Source: Kaistia defluvii (GTDB lineage: Bacteria > Pseudomonadota > Alphaproteobacteria > Rhizobiales > Kaistiaceae). From it: a DNA stretch of 64,000 nucleotides. The position numbers and the translations under genes are program-made. The stretch covers positions 1,798,001 to 1,862,000 of the forward strand of contig NZ_JBEPSM010000001.1 in the NCBI RefSeq assembly GCF_040548815.1, given 5' to 3'. A model generated the notes under the pieces. The model was not told where the DNA came from. It searched no databases and saw nothing but the letters and a program-made list of their open reading frames with translations. Below are positions 21,194 through 30,421 of the stretch, piece after piece. Positions within the stretch are counted from its first letter, which is position 1. The number at the start of each line of letters is the position of its first letter.

Positions 21194-21426
21194 GCTGGAA
21201 GCCTCTTGCTGCCGGCCAAGGCCGGATTGGATCGATCGAGCGCCGATAAGAACCGCAAACCGCTCGGCCTGCAATCGACCGGCGCGACATGTGCGCCGGG
21301 CATGGCCGCCCGGCGTGGACAAGGCTTGCCGAGAACGGGGGCGATCGGCCATGGTCCGCCTTTTCGCGGACGCGCTTCGCCGAACCCCGGTGCCGGTCCG
21401 CCCCCTTCAGAATGGTGATCCACAGA

Positions 21427-22338
21427 ATGTCCGAGTCCGATCTCATCATCCTTTCCGACGAAGTCGCGGCGGCCAAGGCCGATGGCAAGCCGCTGGTCGC
21501 GCTGGAAACGACGATCGTCACCCATGGCATGCCCTATCCCGACAACATCGCGACGGCGCGCGCCGTCGAGGACATCGTGCGGGCCAATGGCGCCGTGCCG
21601 GCGACCATCGCCATCATGGACGGCAAGATCCGGGTCGGCCTGACGGCGGACGAGCTGGAGCGTCTGGCGAGCCTCAAGGACGTGATGAAGGTGTCGCGCG
21701 CCGATCTCGCCTTCGCGCTGTCGACCGGCCGTCCCGGCGCCACGACAGTGGCCGCCACCATGATCACCGCCCATTTGGCCGGCGTGCGCGTGTTCGCAAC
21801 GGGCGGAATCGGCGGCGTGCATCGCGGCGCCGAGACGACCTATGACGTCTCGGCCGACCTCTACGAATTCGCCAAGACCCCGGTGACGGTCGTCTGCGCC
21901 GGCGCCAAGGCGCTGCTCGACATTCCGAAGACGCTGGAAGTGCTGGAAACGCTGGGCGTGCCGGTCGTCACCGTCGGCCAGGACGAACTGCCGGCTTTCT
22001 GGTCGCGCCAGAGCGGCCTGCCTACGCCGCTGCGCCTCGACGCGCCGCGCGAGATCGCAGCCTTCATCGCCAAGCGCGCCGAGATCGGCCTCGAGGGCGG
22101 CATGCTGGTCGCCAATCCGGTGCCGCTCGCCGACGAGATCCCCGCCGAGGAAATGCGCGGCTATATCGATACCGCGATCGCCGATGCCGATCGCGACGGC
22201 ATCCGCGCCAAGCAGGTGACGCCCTATGTGCTCGGCCGCATGCTGGAACTGACCGCCGGCCGCAGCCTGGTCACCAACATCGCCCTGGTGAAGAACAACG
22301 CCAAGCTCGCCGCCGAGATCGCCGCGGCCCTGGTCTGA
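21427..22338 (+). CDS. psuG: Pseudouridine-5'-phosphate glycosidase
   Basis: Cleaves pseudouridine 5'-phosphate to uracil and ribose 5-phosphate (reversible). 303 residues with family motifs ALETTIVTHGMPYP, FATGGIGGVHRG, VVCAGAKALLDIPKTLE, a GLPTPLR-type segment and VANPVP. The usual partner kinase PsuK is not adjacent, so the pathway would need a kinase elsewhere. The start at 21427 gives the family N-terminus; the ribosome binding site is weak. A 14-bp hairpin follows the stop. Confidence 0.93.
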   Translation: MSESDLIILSDEVAAAKADGKPLVALETTIVTHGMPYPDNIATARAVEDIVRANGAVPATIAIMDGKIRVGLTADELERLASLKDVMKVSRADLAFALSTGRPGATTVAATMITAHLAGVRVFATGGIGGVHRGAETTYDVSADLYEFAKTPVTVVCAGAKALLDIPKTLEVLETLGVPVVTVGQDELPAFWSRQSGLPTPLRLDAPREIAAFIAKRAEIGLEGGMLVANPVPLADEIPAEEMRGYIDTAIADADRDGIRAKQVTPYVLGRMLELTAGRSLVTNIALVKNNAKLAAEIAAALV

Positions 22339-22344
22339 GACCCC

Positions 22345-22379
22345 GCCGAGCCCCGGGCATTTCGCGCCCGGGGCTCGGC
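22345..22379 (+). terminator. Hairpin after psuG
   Basis: A perfect 14-bp stem (22345-22358 with 22366-22379) and a 7-base loop, starting 7 bases after the stop. There is no T-run beyond CCCTT, so termination efficiency is uncertain. Confidence 0.6.
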
Positions 22380-22680
22380 CCCTTGCCGGAGGCGGTCAGC
22401 CACCCCGGCCCGCTCGCGCGGCGCGCCGCGCCGCCAGACAAGGCCGATTGCGGCGACGGCAGCCAGACTTTCGCGGCGACGGATGGAAGCCCGTCTTGTC
22501 GCGCCAGCATCCCCAAAGCCCCCCAGCGCCCGTCCCCCAACCGGCGCGAATGTGAATGGACACCTCCATCAAGATCGTGATGGGATGGCGCCATGCATAA
22601 TCCCCTCGATGGCGCGAAGACGCGGCTTATCCAGGGATTCTGCCACGGGAATCCAGAACAACGCCGCCATGGGGTGAAGC
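22380..22680. other. Intergenic region before the DUF1194 gene
   Basis: About 300 bases. I see no gene, RNA or repeat here beyond the psuG hairpin at its left edge. It presumably carries the promoter of the DUF1194 protein gene. Confidence 0.4.
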
Positions 22681-23580
22681 ATGTCGTGCTCTTCCGCCTT
22701 CCGGAAGACTGGAAAAGCGCTTCGGACATGCCTCATCATAACTTTGGCTGCCTTCGCGATAAGTCAAATAGGCATTTGGCGGGAAGCAAATGCCCAAGAC
22801 CGCATCCAAGTTGATCTACAACTGGTGATTGCCCTCGACGTTTCCACGTCCATGGATGTCGAAGAGCGTGCCCTGCAGCGCGACGGCTTCGTCGCGGCGT
22901 TTCGCGACGCGGAGATCGTGCAGGCGATCCAGAGCGGCCGTCATCGGCGAATCGCCGTGGTGTGCGTGGAATGGGCCGGCGAGCAGCGCCAGAATGTCAT
23001 CGTCGACTGGCTACTGGTCTCGGACGCCGCCAGCGCCGGAGAATGGGCCGATGCGCTGGAGCGCCGGATTCCTGGTCGGTTGCCGATGGGAACCTCGATC
23101 AGCAGCGCGCTGCTTCGCGCCGCCTCGCTGTTTGACAGCGCCGGGTATGTCGGCGCGCGCCGGGTGATCGACATATCCGGCGATGGCGTCAACAATCGCG
23201 GACCCGACCCAGCCAGCGTGCGCGATGTCCTGGTGGCGCGCGGCATCACCATCAACGGACTGCCGATCGTCTACAAGCGCCTGCTGCAAGGGGTTTCGTC
23301 GCAGGACGACGACACCGTCACGCCGATGCGACTGGTCGACTACTTCCATAGCGAGGTCATTGGCGGGCCGGGCGCCTTCGTGGAGCCCGTGCTCGGGCTC
23401 CACCATTTCCGGCAGGCGATCCGGCGCAAATTGCTGCGCGAGATCCGAGGGTCGGAAGACCTGGCGGCGCTACCGCCGGCGGACGGCCCCCGTCACGGCG
23501 ATGGCGCTGCGGGAGCCTTGATCGCGGCGACGACATGGCCGACGGCGGCGCGGTCGAGCGCCGAAGCCCCGCCGAGATAG
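22681..23580 (+). CDS. Secreted DUF1194 (VWA-like) protein
   Basis: 299 residues with an N-terminal export signal (LIITLAAFAISQIGIW, cleavage probably after EANA). A von Willebrand factor A-like domain follows with the metal-site motif DVSTSMD and a second acidic site ISGDGVNN. DUF1194 proteins are periplasmic or secreted and of unknown role; metal-dependent ligand binding is inferred from the VWA fold. The start lies next to GGGGTGAAGC. The last 29 codons run into the convergent methyltransferase gene. This tail is low-complexity (Ala/Arg/Ser-rich), suggesting the original stop was lost and the frame extended. Confidence 0.85.
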   Translation: MSCSSAFRKTGKALRTCLIITLAAFAISQIGIWREANAQDRIQVDLQLVIALDVSTSMDVEERALQRDGFVAAFRDAEIVQAIQSGRHRRIAVVCVEWAGEQRQNVIVDWLLVSDAASAGEWADALERRIPGRLPMGTSISSALLRAASLFDSAGYVGARRVIDISGDGVNNRGPDPASVRDVLVARGITINGLPIVYKRLLQGVSSQDDDTVTPMRLVDYFHSEVIGGPGAFVEPVLGLHHFRQAIRRKLLREIRGSEDLAALPPADGPRHGDGAAGALIAATTWPTAARSSAEAPPR

Positions 23581-24365
23581 AGCTGGCCCAGTTCCGGACC
23601 GGTGCGATCCTCGATCGAGGCGAAACCGAGCCCCGCCAGCCGACCTGCCAGGTCGTCTGGCTTGAAGAAGGTGACGAAAGGTTCGCCAAGGCTCGCCGTG
23701 CGGCCGGAGAGCGTCGTGAAGGCCAGCCGCTGCAGCAGGGTGAGCTTGTCCGGGATCTCGGCATAATCGAACACGACTTCGCTCCCGCCCGGGCGCGCGG
23801 CGATGATGCCGAGCGTCGAGAAGATCGCCGCCTCGGTCAGATAGGGCGCGACGCCGAGCCAGGAGAAGAAGGTCGGCGCGGCGGGGTCGAGCCCGGCGGC
23901 GAGCAGCCGTTCGTCCAGCTTGTCGACGGAGAAATCGACCGGCACGAAACGCACGCCTTCGGGCACCGGAATGCCGGTCGCGGCCAGGCGATCGCGCTTC
24001 CAGGCCTGGGTGGCCGGGTGGTCGACCTCATAGACGACGACGCCCCTGTCGGCGAAGGGATTGCGATAGGCGAAGGTGTCAAGCCCGGCGCCAAGCACGA
24101 CGACATGGCGGACGCCGCGCGCGACGGCGGCGGCGAGCCGGTCCTCGGCAAAGCGGCTGCGCGCCGCAAGGAAGGCGCGAATCGTCTCGCCGCCCGGCGA
24201 ATCGGCGCGGGAGAGTTCGTCGCGCGCCAGAACCGAGCCGCGATCGCCCCCGACGATGGTGAGAGCGAGCGGATCCTCGAATATCAAAGGCTTATCGAGG
24301 AGCTGGTGGGCCGCGCGACGCATGGCGACGCGAAAGGCTGTTGCGCTGGGCTGACCTTCAATCAT
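23493..24365 (-). CDS. SAM-dependent methyltransferase, LCMT/PPM1-like (TIGR00027 type)
   Basis: A 290-residue class I methyltransferase. SAM-binding motif I is VVVLGAGLDTFAYR and motif II VVYEVDHPATQAWK, and N-terminal SATAFRVAMRRAAHQLLDKPLIFEDPLA is a hallmark of the leucine carboxyl methyltransferase-like family of bacteria. Substrates of these bacterial members are largely unknown; O-methylation of small molecules is a common guess. It is 131 bases downstream of the P450 on the same strand and may be cotranscribed with it. Its 3' end overlaps the convergent DUF1194 gene by 88 bases. Confidence 0.88.
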   Translation of the reverse strand: MIEGQPSATAFRVAMRRAAHQLLDKPLIFEDPLALTIVGGDRGSVLARDELSRADSPGGETIRAFLAARSRFAEDRLAAAVARGVRHVVVLGAGLDTFAYRNPFADRGVVVYEVDHPATQAWKRDRLAATGIPVPEGVRFVPVDFSVDKLDERLLAAGLDPAAPTFFSWLGVAPYLTEAAIFSTLGIIAARPGGSEVVFDYAEIPDKLTLLQRLAFTTLSGRTASLGEPFVTFFKPDDLAGRLAGLGFASIEDRTGPELGQLYLGGASALDRAAVGHVVAAIKAPAAPSP

Positions 24366-24496
24366 GGCTGGGTTTTACTCCACGCGGCCCGGCTTGATAA
24401 GCGGCCTTGTCCCCGTTTCCATACCCGCCACGCACCAGGCAGGCTGGGGCGGCCGCAGCGACGAAACGGCACGAGCGTCGGCGGAAGGGTTCCGCA

Positions 24497-25789
24497 TCAG
24501 GCGTCCCATGCGAGCTGCAGCCCGTCGAGACCGTGGAAATGATAGGCGTCGCGATAGCTGGGCGCGCCGGCCAGGCGCAGGCCCTTCAGCCGCTCGAACA
24601 GGATCGGCAGCGCGACCTGCATTTCCAGCCGCGCCAGCGGCGCGCCGATGCAGAAATGGATGCCGAGGCCAAAGGAGACATGCGGCTTCAGCTCCCGCGT
24701 GGCATCGAACTGGTCGGCGGCGAGATAGCGGTTGGGATCGCGATTGGCCGCGCCCAGCATCAGGCCGACCTGCTGGCCCTTCTTCAGGGCGAGGCCGCCG
24801 AACTCCAGATCCTCCAGCGCATAGCGCATGAACATGTGCAGCGGCGGGTCGTAGCGCAGGCATTCCTCCACCGTCGCGGCCGTCGATTCGGGCGTCGCGA
24901 ACAGGGTCGCCGGATCCGCGCCCGAGCGCAGGATCGCGCGCACGCCATTGCCCAGCGCATGCACCGTCGCCTCGTGGCCCGCATTGAGTAGCAGGATGCA
25001 GGTGGTGATCAGCTCGTCCTCGGAGAGCTTCTCGCCCTGTTCCTCGGCCGCGATCAACTGGCTGATCAGGTCGTCGCCGGGCTTGCCGCGCCGCTCCTGC
25101 ACATAGCCCCGCAGGAAGGCGGAGAAGGCGAGCGTCGCGGCGACGGCGGCGTCCTCCATCGCGCGGGTGCGGCCGAGCTGGTACATGCCGACCATGGCAT
25201 GTGACCAGGCGAGCAGGTCCGGCGCGCGCTCCACCGGCACGCCGAGAATTTCGGCGATCACCGTGATCGGGATCGGCGTCGCATAGGCCTCGATCAGGTC
25301 GATCTCGCCCTTCGCCGCGAACCCGTCGATCAGCTCGTGGCAGAGCGCTTCGATGCGCGGGCGCAGCCTTTCGATCTGGCGCGAGACGAAGGCGCGGTTC
25401 ACCAGCGTGCGCAGGCGCGTGTGAACCGGCGGCTCGCGCTCCAGCATGGAGAGGTTGTCGACGTCGTAGAACGGCTTCAGGTGCGCGGGGATCTCGGGGA
25501 TGCCGAGCTCTTCGCGCGTCGCCACATGCAGGATCTCGCGGCCGAAACGGCGGTCGCGATAGAGCGCGTTGACGTCATCGGCCGACAGGAAGCACCAGAC
25601 ATTCAGCTCTTCCCAGAAAAACACCGGCGCGATGGCGCGGATCGCCTCGAACACCGGATAGGGATTCTGGAAGAAGGCCGGATCCTTGGCGTCGATCGAA
25701 ACGCGCCGGGTGACCGGGTCGATCCGGAAAGGCAAGGCGGTGGTCGCGGCCTCGACGGCGGACGCGGTTCGGTCGTTCATGCACATCAT
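24497..25789 (-). CDS. Cytochrome P450
   Basis: A soluble bacterial P450 of 430 residues. The heme-ligand loop is FGLGIHFCIG (Cys near residue 380), the I-helix oxygen-activation motif LLLNAGHEATVH, and the ExxR motif EECLRYD. In the I-helix the usual Thr-Thr is Ala-Thr, which is common. Several near-coincident starts exist (25789, 25786, 25780) with poor ribosome binding sites. Redox partners could be the ferredoxin and reductase at 36-37.7 kb, but nothing links them directly. Substrate unknown; the neighbouring methyltransferase suggests shared tailoring of a small molecule. Confidence 0.93.
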   Translation of the reverse strand: MMCMNDRTASAVEAATTALPFRIDPVTRRVSIDAKDPAFFQNPYPVFEAIRAIAPVFFWEELNVWCFLSADDVNALYRDRRFGREILHVATREELGIPEIPAHLKPFYDVDNLSMLEREPPVHTRLRTLVNRAFVSRQIERLRPRIEALCHELIDGFAAKGEIDLIEAYATPIPITVIAEILGVPVERAPDLLAWSHAMVGMYQLGRTRAMEDAAVAATLAFSAFLRGYVQERRGKPGDDLISQLIAAEEQGEKLSEDELITTCILLLNAGHEATVHALGNGVRAILRSGADPATLFATPESTAATVEECLRYDPPLHMFMRYALEDLEFGGLALKKGQQVGLMLGAANRDPNRYLAADQFDATRELKPHVSFGLGIHFCIGAPLARLEMQVALPILFERLKGLRLAGAPSYRDAYHFHGLDGLQLAWDA

Positions 25790-25870
25790 TCCAGTTGGAA
25801 ACAGGCCGGCATTCTCCGCAGGCAGCCGCGGCTTGGCAAGCGCGGCCTGCGGCAGCGCTCACCGCTGGGC

Positions 25871-28414
25871 CTACTGGCCGAGCGTTTCCTTGACGGCGGT
25901 CGCCAGCTGCTTGAGCGAGAATGGCTTCGGCAGGAAGTTGAAGGTCTCGCCATCCGGCAGGTTCTTGGCGAAGGCGTCCTCGGCATAGCCGGAAACGAAG
26001 ATGATCTTCAGCCCCGGACGCTCCTTGCGCAGCTCGCGAAGCAGCGACGGGCCATCGAGTTCCGGCATGACGACGTCGGAGACGACGAGATCGATCGTGC
26101 CGCCGGTCTCGCGCATGATCTCCAGCGCCTCGATGCCGGAGGCCGCCTCGTGCACGGTGTAGCCGCGCGAGGCGAGCGCCCGGGCGGCGAAGGCGCGCAC
26201 GGCCTCCTCATCCTCGACCAGAAGAATACTGGCGCTGCCGGTGAGATCGGCGATCTCCGGCGCCTTCTCGGCGATGATCTCGGGCTTCGCCGAGACGAGC
26301 GGAACATGGCGCGGCACGAAGATACGGAAGGTCGTGCCGACATCCGTCTCGCTGTCGAAGAAGATATGCGCGCCGGTCTGCTTGACGATGCCGTACACCG
26401 TCGAGAGGCCGAGGCCGGTGCCCTTGCCGACATCCTTGGTTGAGAAGAACGGCTCGAAAATCTTCGACTGCACCTCGACGGGGATGCCGGTGCCGGTATC
26501 CGCCACTTCGATCAGCACGTAGTCGGCCGGCGGCAGCGGCTTGTAGCTGAACTCCGCTACCTCTTCCGGCGTGACGTTGCGCGTACGGATGGTCAGCGTG
26601 CCGCCCTTCGGCATGGCGTCGCGCGCATTGACGGCGAGGTTGATGACGACCTGCTCGAACTGGTTGAGGTCGGCCTTGATCGGCCAGACATCGCGGCCAT
26701 GCACCAGTTGCAGCTTGACCTTCTCGCCGAGCAGACGCTCCAGCAGGATCGAGAGATCGGACAGCACGTCGCCCATCGCCAGCACCTGCGGGCGCAGCGT
26801 CTGGCGGCGCGAGAAGGCCAGCAGCTGGCGGACGAGTCCGGCCGCGCGGTTGGCGTTCTGCTTGATGTTCATGATGTCCTGGAAGGACGGGTCGCTCGGC
26901 CGATGGTTGGCCAGCAGCAGGTCGGAGAAGCCGATGATCGCGGTGAGCACGTTGTTGAAGTCATGCGCGACGCCGCCGGCCAGCTGGCCGATCGCCTGCA
27001 TCTTCTGGCTCTGCGCGAATTGCAGCTCCAGCGCCCGCTGCTCGGTCGTCTCCAACGCGTAGACGGTGGCAATCTCGCGCTCGTTCGCGTCCTCGTCGAC
27101 GGCCGTCACGTAGAAGCGCACGCTGCGCTCGCCATGGCCGAGAATGGTGGTGTCGACGGGCGGGATTTCGCTGCGGCCGCCGGCCGCACTTTCCAGCGCT
27201 GCCTCCAGCGCCGGGCGCTCGCTCTCGGCAATCACGTCGATCAGGCGGGCGCGGCTGCCACCATCCGACTTGATCGGCCCGAACAGGCGGGCGAAGGGCG
27301 CGTTGGTGCGGCCGATCCGACCGGACTTGTCGATCGAGGCGATCGCGAAGGGGGTATGGTTGAAGAAGCGGGTGAAGCGCACTTCCGCCGCGCGCAACGC
27401 CTCGGACGTCTCCTCGCCGGGGCCGCGATTGAGCACGATGGTCCGGGTCGCGCCCGGTGCGCCGTCGCCGGCGAAGGGCACGCGATGCAGCAGACGCACC
27501 GGCAGGCTCTGGCCGTTCTGCTTGACGAGATCGAGATCGATCGTCTGCGGCCGCATCTCGCCGGAATTCTCGCGGTCGACCGAGAGCAGCGCCGCGCCGT
27601 CACCGCGCACGATGTCGCCGAGCGTGAGGGCGCCGGCCTTGAAATAGGTCAGGTCGATGCCGAGCCAGTCGGCGAGCGTCGCGTTGAGATAGACGATGCG
27701 GCCATCCGGCTCGGCCGAGAAGAAACCGGCCGGCGCATGGTCGAGATAGTCGATGGCGTGCTGCAGGTCCTGGAAGACGGTTTCCTGCTGGGCGCGGTCA
27801 TGGGTCACGTCGGCGACCTGCCAGGCGGTCAGCAGGCGGCCGTCATCCTTGCCGGCATTCACCGGGCGGACGCGGATGCGATACCAGCGCGGCGTGCCGT
27901 TGGCAGGCCCCGCCAGCGGGCTCGGCATGCGCACTTCCTCGACGGCGGCGCGACCTTCGCGGATCGATTGCGACAGGCGGTAGATCGCCTCGCTCGCTGC
28001 CTGGTCGCCGGAGAAGACGCGCTCGACGACGCGGACATCCTTGCCCTCGTCGGCGCCGACCAGATCGGCATAGGCGGCATTGGCATAGAGAATGCGGCTG
28101 TCCCGATCGGTGATGACCAAGCCTTCGGCCATGCTGTCGATGAAGCCGCGGCCGAGATCGTCGCGCGGCGAGCGGCCGGTGAAGCGCATCAGCCCGATGG
28201 CCGCAGCGAACAGCGTGAAGACGCCGACCACGGCGAGCAGTCCGAGCAGCGCGAAGATGAAGGGCTCCGCCGCCTGGGGCGGCAGCAGGGCAAAGGCGAG
28301 CGCAGCGCCGACCAGGCAGCAGGCAAGCACGAGCAGTCGCCCGATCCCGCCGGGGCGATCCGACCGATCGACCAGCGCGCGGCGATGCGTTTTCTGGTTG
28401 CTGTCGTCGGTCAT
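25871..28414 (-). CDS. cckA: Cell-cycle hybrid histidine kinase CckA
   Basis: 847 residues: two N-terminal membrane spans (about 27-47 and 52-76), two or three PAS-like domains, a HisKA domain with the phospho-acceptor in GGVAHDFNNVLTAIIGFSDLLL (His about 484), an HATPase domain (DTGTGIP; GKGTGLGLSTVYGIVKQTGA) and a C-terminal receiver domain with Asp about 780 in VVSDVVMPELDG. This order and the H-box are diagnostic of CckA, which via ChpT controls phosphorylation of CtrA and CpdR and switches between kinase and phosphatase. It reads away from fliO, across a 528-base region with several GANTC methylation sites. Confidence 0.95.
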   Translation of the reverse strand: MTDDSNQKTHRRALVDRSDRPGGIGRLLVLACCLVGAALAFALLPPQAAEPFIFALLGLLAVVGVFTLFAAAIGLMRFTGRSPRDDLGRGFIDSMAEGLVITDRDSRILYANAAYADLVGADEGKDVRVVERVFSGDQAASEAIYRLSQSIREGRAAVEEVRMPSPLAGPANGTPRWYRIRVRPVNAGKDDGRLLTAWQVADVTHDRAQQETVFQDLQHAIDYLDHAPAGFFSAEPDGRIVYLNATLADWLGIDLTYFKAGALTLGDIVRGDGAALLSVDRENSGEMRPQTIDLDLVKQNGQSLPVRLLHRVPFAGDGAPGATRTIVLNRGPGEETSEALRAAEVRFTRFFNHTPFAIASIDKSGRIGRTNAPFARLFGPIKSDGGSRARLIDVIAESERPALEAALESAAGGRSEIPPVDTTILGHGERSVRFYVTAVDEDANEREIATVYALETTEQRALELQFAQSQKMQAIGQLAGGVAHDFNNVLTAIIGFSDLLLANHRPSDPSFQDIMNIKQNANRAAGLVRQLLAFSRRQTLRPQVLAMGDVLSDLSILLERLLGEKVKLQLVHGRDVWPIKADLNQFEQVVINLAVNARDAMPKGGTLTIRTRNVTPEEVAEFSYKPLPPADYVLIEVADTGTGIPVEVQSKIFEPFFSTKDVGKGTGLGLSTVYGIVKQTGAHIFFDSETDVGTTFRIFVPRHVPLVSAKPEIIAEKAPEIADLTGSASILLVEDEEAVRAFAARALASRGYTVHEAASGIEALEIMRETGGTIDLVVSDVVMPELDGPSLLRELRKERPGLKIIFVSGYAEDAFAKNLPDGETFNFLPKPFSLKQLATAVKETLGQ

Positions 28415-28942
28415 GCCGTCACGCGGCTCGACTTGTGCGGCATGAACCCCTGCACCCCGGTCTGCCCCATCTGTTCATAGATCCTTGCGAACGCTTGTTG
28501 ACCGCGAAGAATCGCTGTTCGCTTCTAACAGGCAGAATGCGGAGGATCGCTTGTTAATTCAACGCGGACCGGCGGAAATCGGCGCAGGACGGTAGGCTCT
28601 CCCCTGGAGAGGGAGCCTCTCCCTGCGCCCGCAGGATCGAGAATCACCGGCGACATGAAGCCGGCTGAGCCCTGACAAGGCCACTTTTCCCGGAACAATG
28701 ACGCCTTCAACGCGCATGGACATGCGAATCCACTGGATTCTGCCACAGCCATGGTCAATGAATTCTTAACGGCGCCAAGGGATTGTTGGCGACGGCTGGT
28801 GTTGCCGGGCCTTTCCAGGCCTAGCGCCCGGCAAAGACGTCGAATAAGCAAGGAATCGAGCCGAGACGCCTGATGGCGCCGGTTTGATCCGTTTCATGGC
28901 CTGCATGCGGGCAGCACCGGAATCGGAAGTCGGGAGAGTAAG
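28415..28942. other. Divergent intergenic region between cckA and the fliO-like gene
   Basis: 528 bases without a gene. GANTC sites, targets of the cell-cycle methylase CcrM, occur at 28509, 28641, 28726 and 28736. The last two form the perfect palindrome GAATCC-ACT-GGATTC (28726-28740). A short inverted stretch CTCTCCCCTGGAGAG and an AGGGAGCCTCTCCCT segment lie around 28598-28624. No CtrA box (TTAA-N7-TTAA) was found. Confidence 0.45.
28726..28740. promoter_or_regulatory. Palindrome with two GANTC sites
   Basis: GAATCCACTGGATTC: 6-bp arms with a 3-base centre, each arm holding one GANTC site. Adenine methylation by CcrM could affect promoter activity here, via GcrA. This is inference from position beside a cell-cycle kinase gene. 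Confidence 0.35.
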
Positions 28943-30292
28943 ATGCACGATTATCTGGCGCCAATGTTCGGCGACACAGGCGCGACCATTGCCCAGTTCG
29001 TGATCACGCTCGTCGTGGTTCTCCTGGTCATCCTGGTGGTCTTCTGGCTGATCCGCCTGTTCACCAATGGCAGCCTCGGCGCCAACCCGGCGCGCGGCCG
29101 CCAGCCGCGGCTCGCCGTGCTGGACGCCCTGCCGCTCGACCAGCGCCGCCGGCTGATCCTGGTGCGCCGCGACAATGTCGAGCACCTGATCCTGATCGGT
29201 GGCCCGAGCGACGTGGTCGTCGAGCCCGGCATCCAGCGCCCGCAGCAGCAGACGCGCCGTCTCGAGCCCTTGCGCCAGGAGCCGATCCGGCAGGAACCGA
29301 TCCGTCCGGATCCGATCCGCCAGGAGCCGCAGCGTCCCGAGCCGGTTCCGGCCCGCGCCGAGCCCGCCCCGGCGCGCCCGATGCCGCAGACCGCCCGCGC
29401 CGTGCCGCCCGTCGCGGAAGCTGCCGCGCGCCCGGCGGAATCGCGCCGCCCCGATCTGGCGCAGCCGGCCGACATTCAGCCGGCCGAAGCGCCCTTGCCC
29501 GCCGAGGCGTCCGCTCGCCGTCCGGCTGCGGTTTTCGAAGAGGAATCGGAATCGATCGAGGAGCGCGTGACGGAGACGGACTTCGCGCCGACCGAGCCCG
29601 AAGCCAGCTTCGAGCCCGCGCCCCAGCCGCAGCGCGCCGCCCCGCCGGCTCCCTCTACCCCGCCGCAGCGCCCGGCGCCCGAGCCGCGCACCGGCCGGGG
29701 CTTCCCGAGCTTCCTGTCCGGCAATCGTCCGCGCCACACGCCGACCACCGTCGAGATCCCGCCGGAATCGGTTCCCGTGCCGCGCCCGATGCCGGCGGCG
29801 TCGCCCTCCGAGCCGAATGAAGGTCGTCCGACCGGCCAGCGTCCCCGCCCCTACGATCCGCGCCCGCTGCTCGGCTCGCAGCAGACGCCGGTAGCCCCCA
29901 ACGCCGCGCCGGCGCCTTCCGTCGACCCGGCCCGCGCCGCACCGCGCCGTCCGATCATTCCGCCCGCGCCTCCGGTGATCTCAGATGCCGATCCCTTCGC
30001 GGGAATGGAGGACGAGGCCGACCGCCTGGCGCGCTTCGAGCCCATCTTCGATCTGGGGCCGGACTCGGCCAGCGCCGACGACGCGCATCTCTATGGTGCG
30101 CCGCCCCGCTCCTCCGCTCCTTCGGTCGAGCCGCCGCAGCCGGAAGACGCCCCGGTGGCGATCGCCGAGGACTTCATCGAAGCGCCGCAGCCGGAATCGC
30201 CCGCACCCTCCGAGGTCTCGTCGTCGGTCGGCGATCTCGAGAAGGAAATGGCGCGCCTGCTGGGCGAGATTTCCAACGCTCGCAAGAGCTAA
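28943..30292 (+). CDS. fliO: FliO-like membrane protein with a long disordered tail
   Basis: 449 residues: an N-terminal membrane span (about 18-42, ITLVVVLLVILVVFWLIRLF), then a FliO-type domain (RLAVLDALPLDQRRRLILVRRDNVEHLILIGGPSDVVVE, about 55-95). After this come about 350 residues rich in Pro, Arg, Glu and Ala, including five imperfect copies of a PIRQE-type pentapeptide near residues 109-133. Genuine FliO (flagellar export apparatus) is short and lies in flagellar operons. Here no flagellar export genes are near, so the protein may have another role. The start has GGGAGAG at ideal spacing. Confidence 0.8.
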   Translation: MHDYLAPMFGDTGATIAQFVITLVVVLLVILVVFWLIRLFTNGSLGANPARGRQPRLAVLDALPLDQRRRLILVRRDNVEHLILIGGPSDVVVEPGIQRPQQQTRRLEPLRQEPIRQEPIRPDPIRQEPQRPEPVPARAEPAPARPMPQTARAVPPVAEAAARPAESRRPDLAQPADIQPAEAPLPAEASARRPAAVFEEESESIEERVTETDFAPTEPEASFEPAPQPQRAAPPAPSTPPQRPAPEPRTGRGFPSFLSGNRPRHTPTTVEIPPESVPVPRPMPAASPSEPNEGRPTGQRPRPYDPRPLLGSQQTPVAPNAAPAPSVDPARAAPRRPIIPPAPPVISDADPFAGMEDEADRLARFEPIFDLGPDSASADDAHLYGAPPRSSAPSVEPPQPEDAPVAIAEDFIEAPQPESPAPSEVSSSVGDLEKEMARLLGEISNARKS

Positions 30293-30362
30293 GCGAGGCC
30301 TGGGCCTCGGTTCGCCAGGGCGAACCGTCGGCACCTGCGTGGCTCTCCCAACGCTGATGCAA

Positions 30363-30400
30363 CAAAAAGGGCGCGGAACCATGGTTCCGCGCCCTTTTCA
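30363..30400. terminator. Bidirectional terminator between the fliO-like gene and dksA
   Basis: A perfect 16-bp stem (30365-30380 with 30383-30398) around a 2-base centre, with A/T runs at both ends (AAAAAGGGCG and CGCCCTTTT). It serves both convergent genes. Confidence 0.9.
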
Positions 30401-30421
30401 ATTCTTCGAAGGACGATCGCG

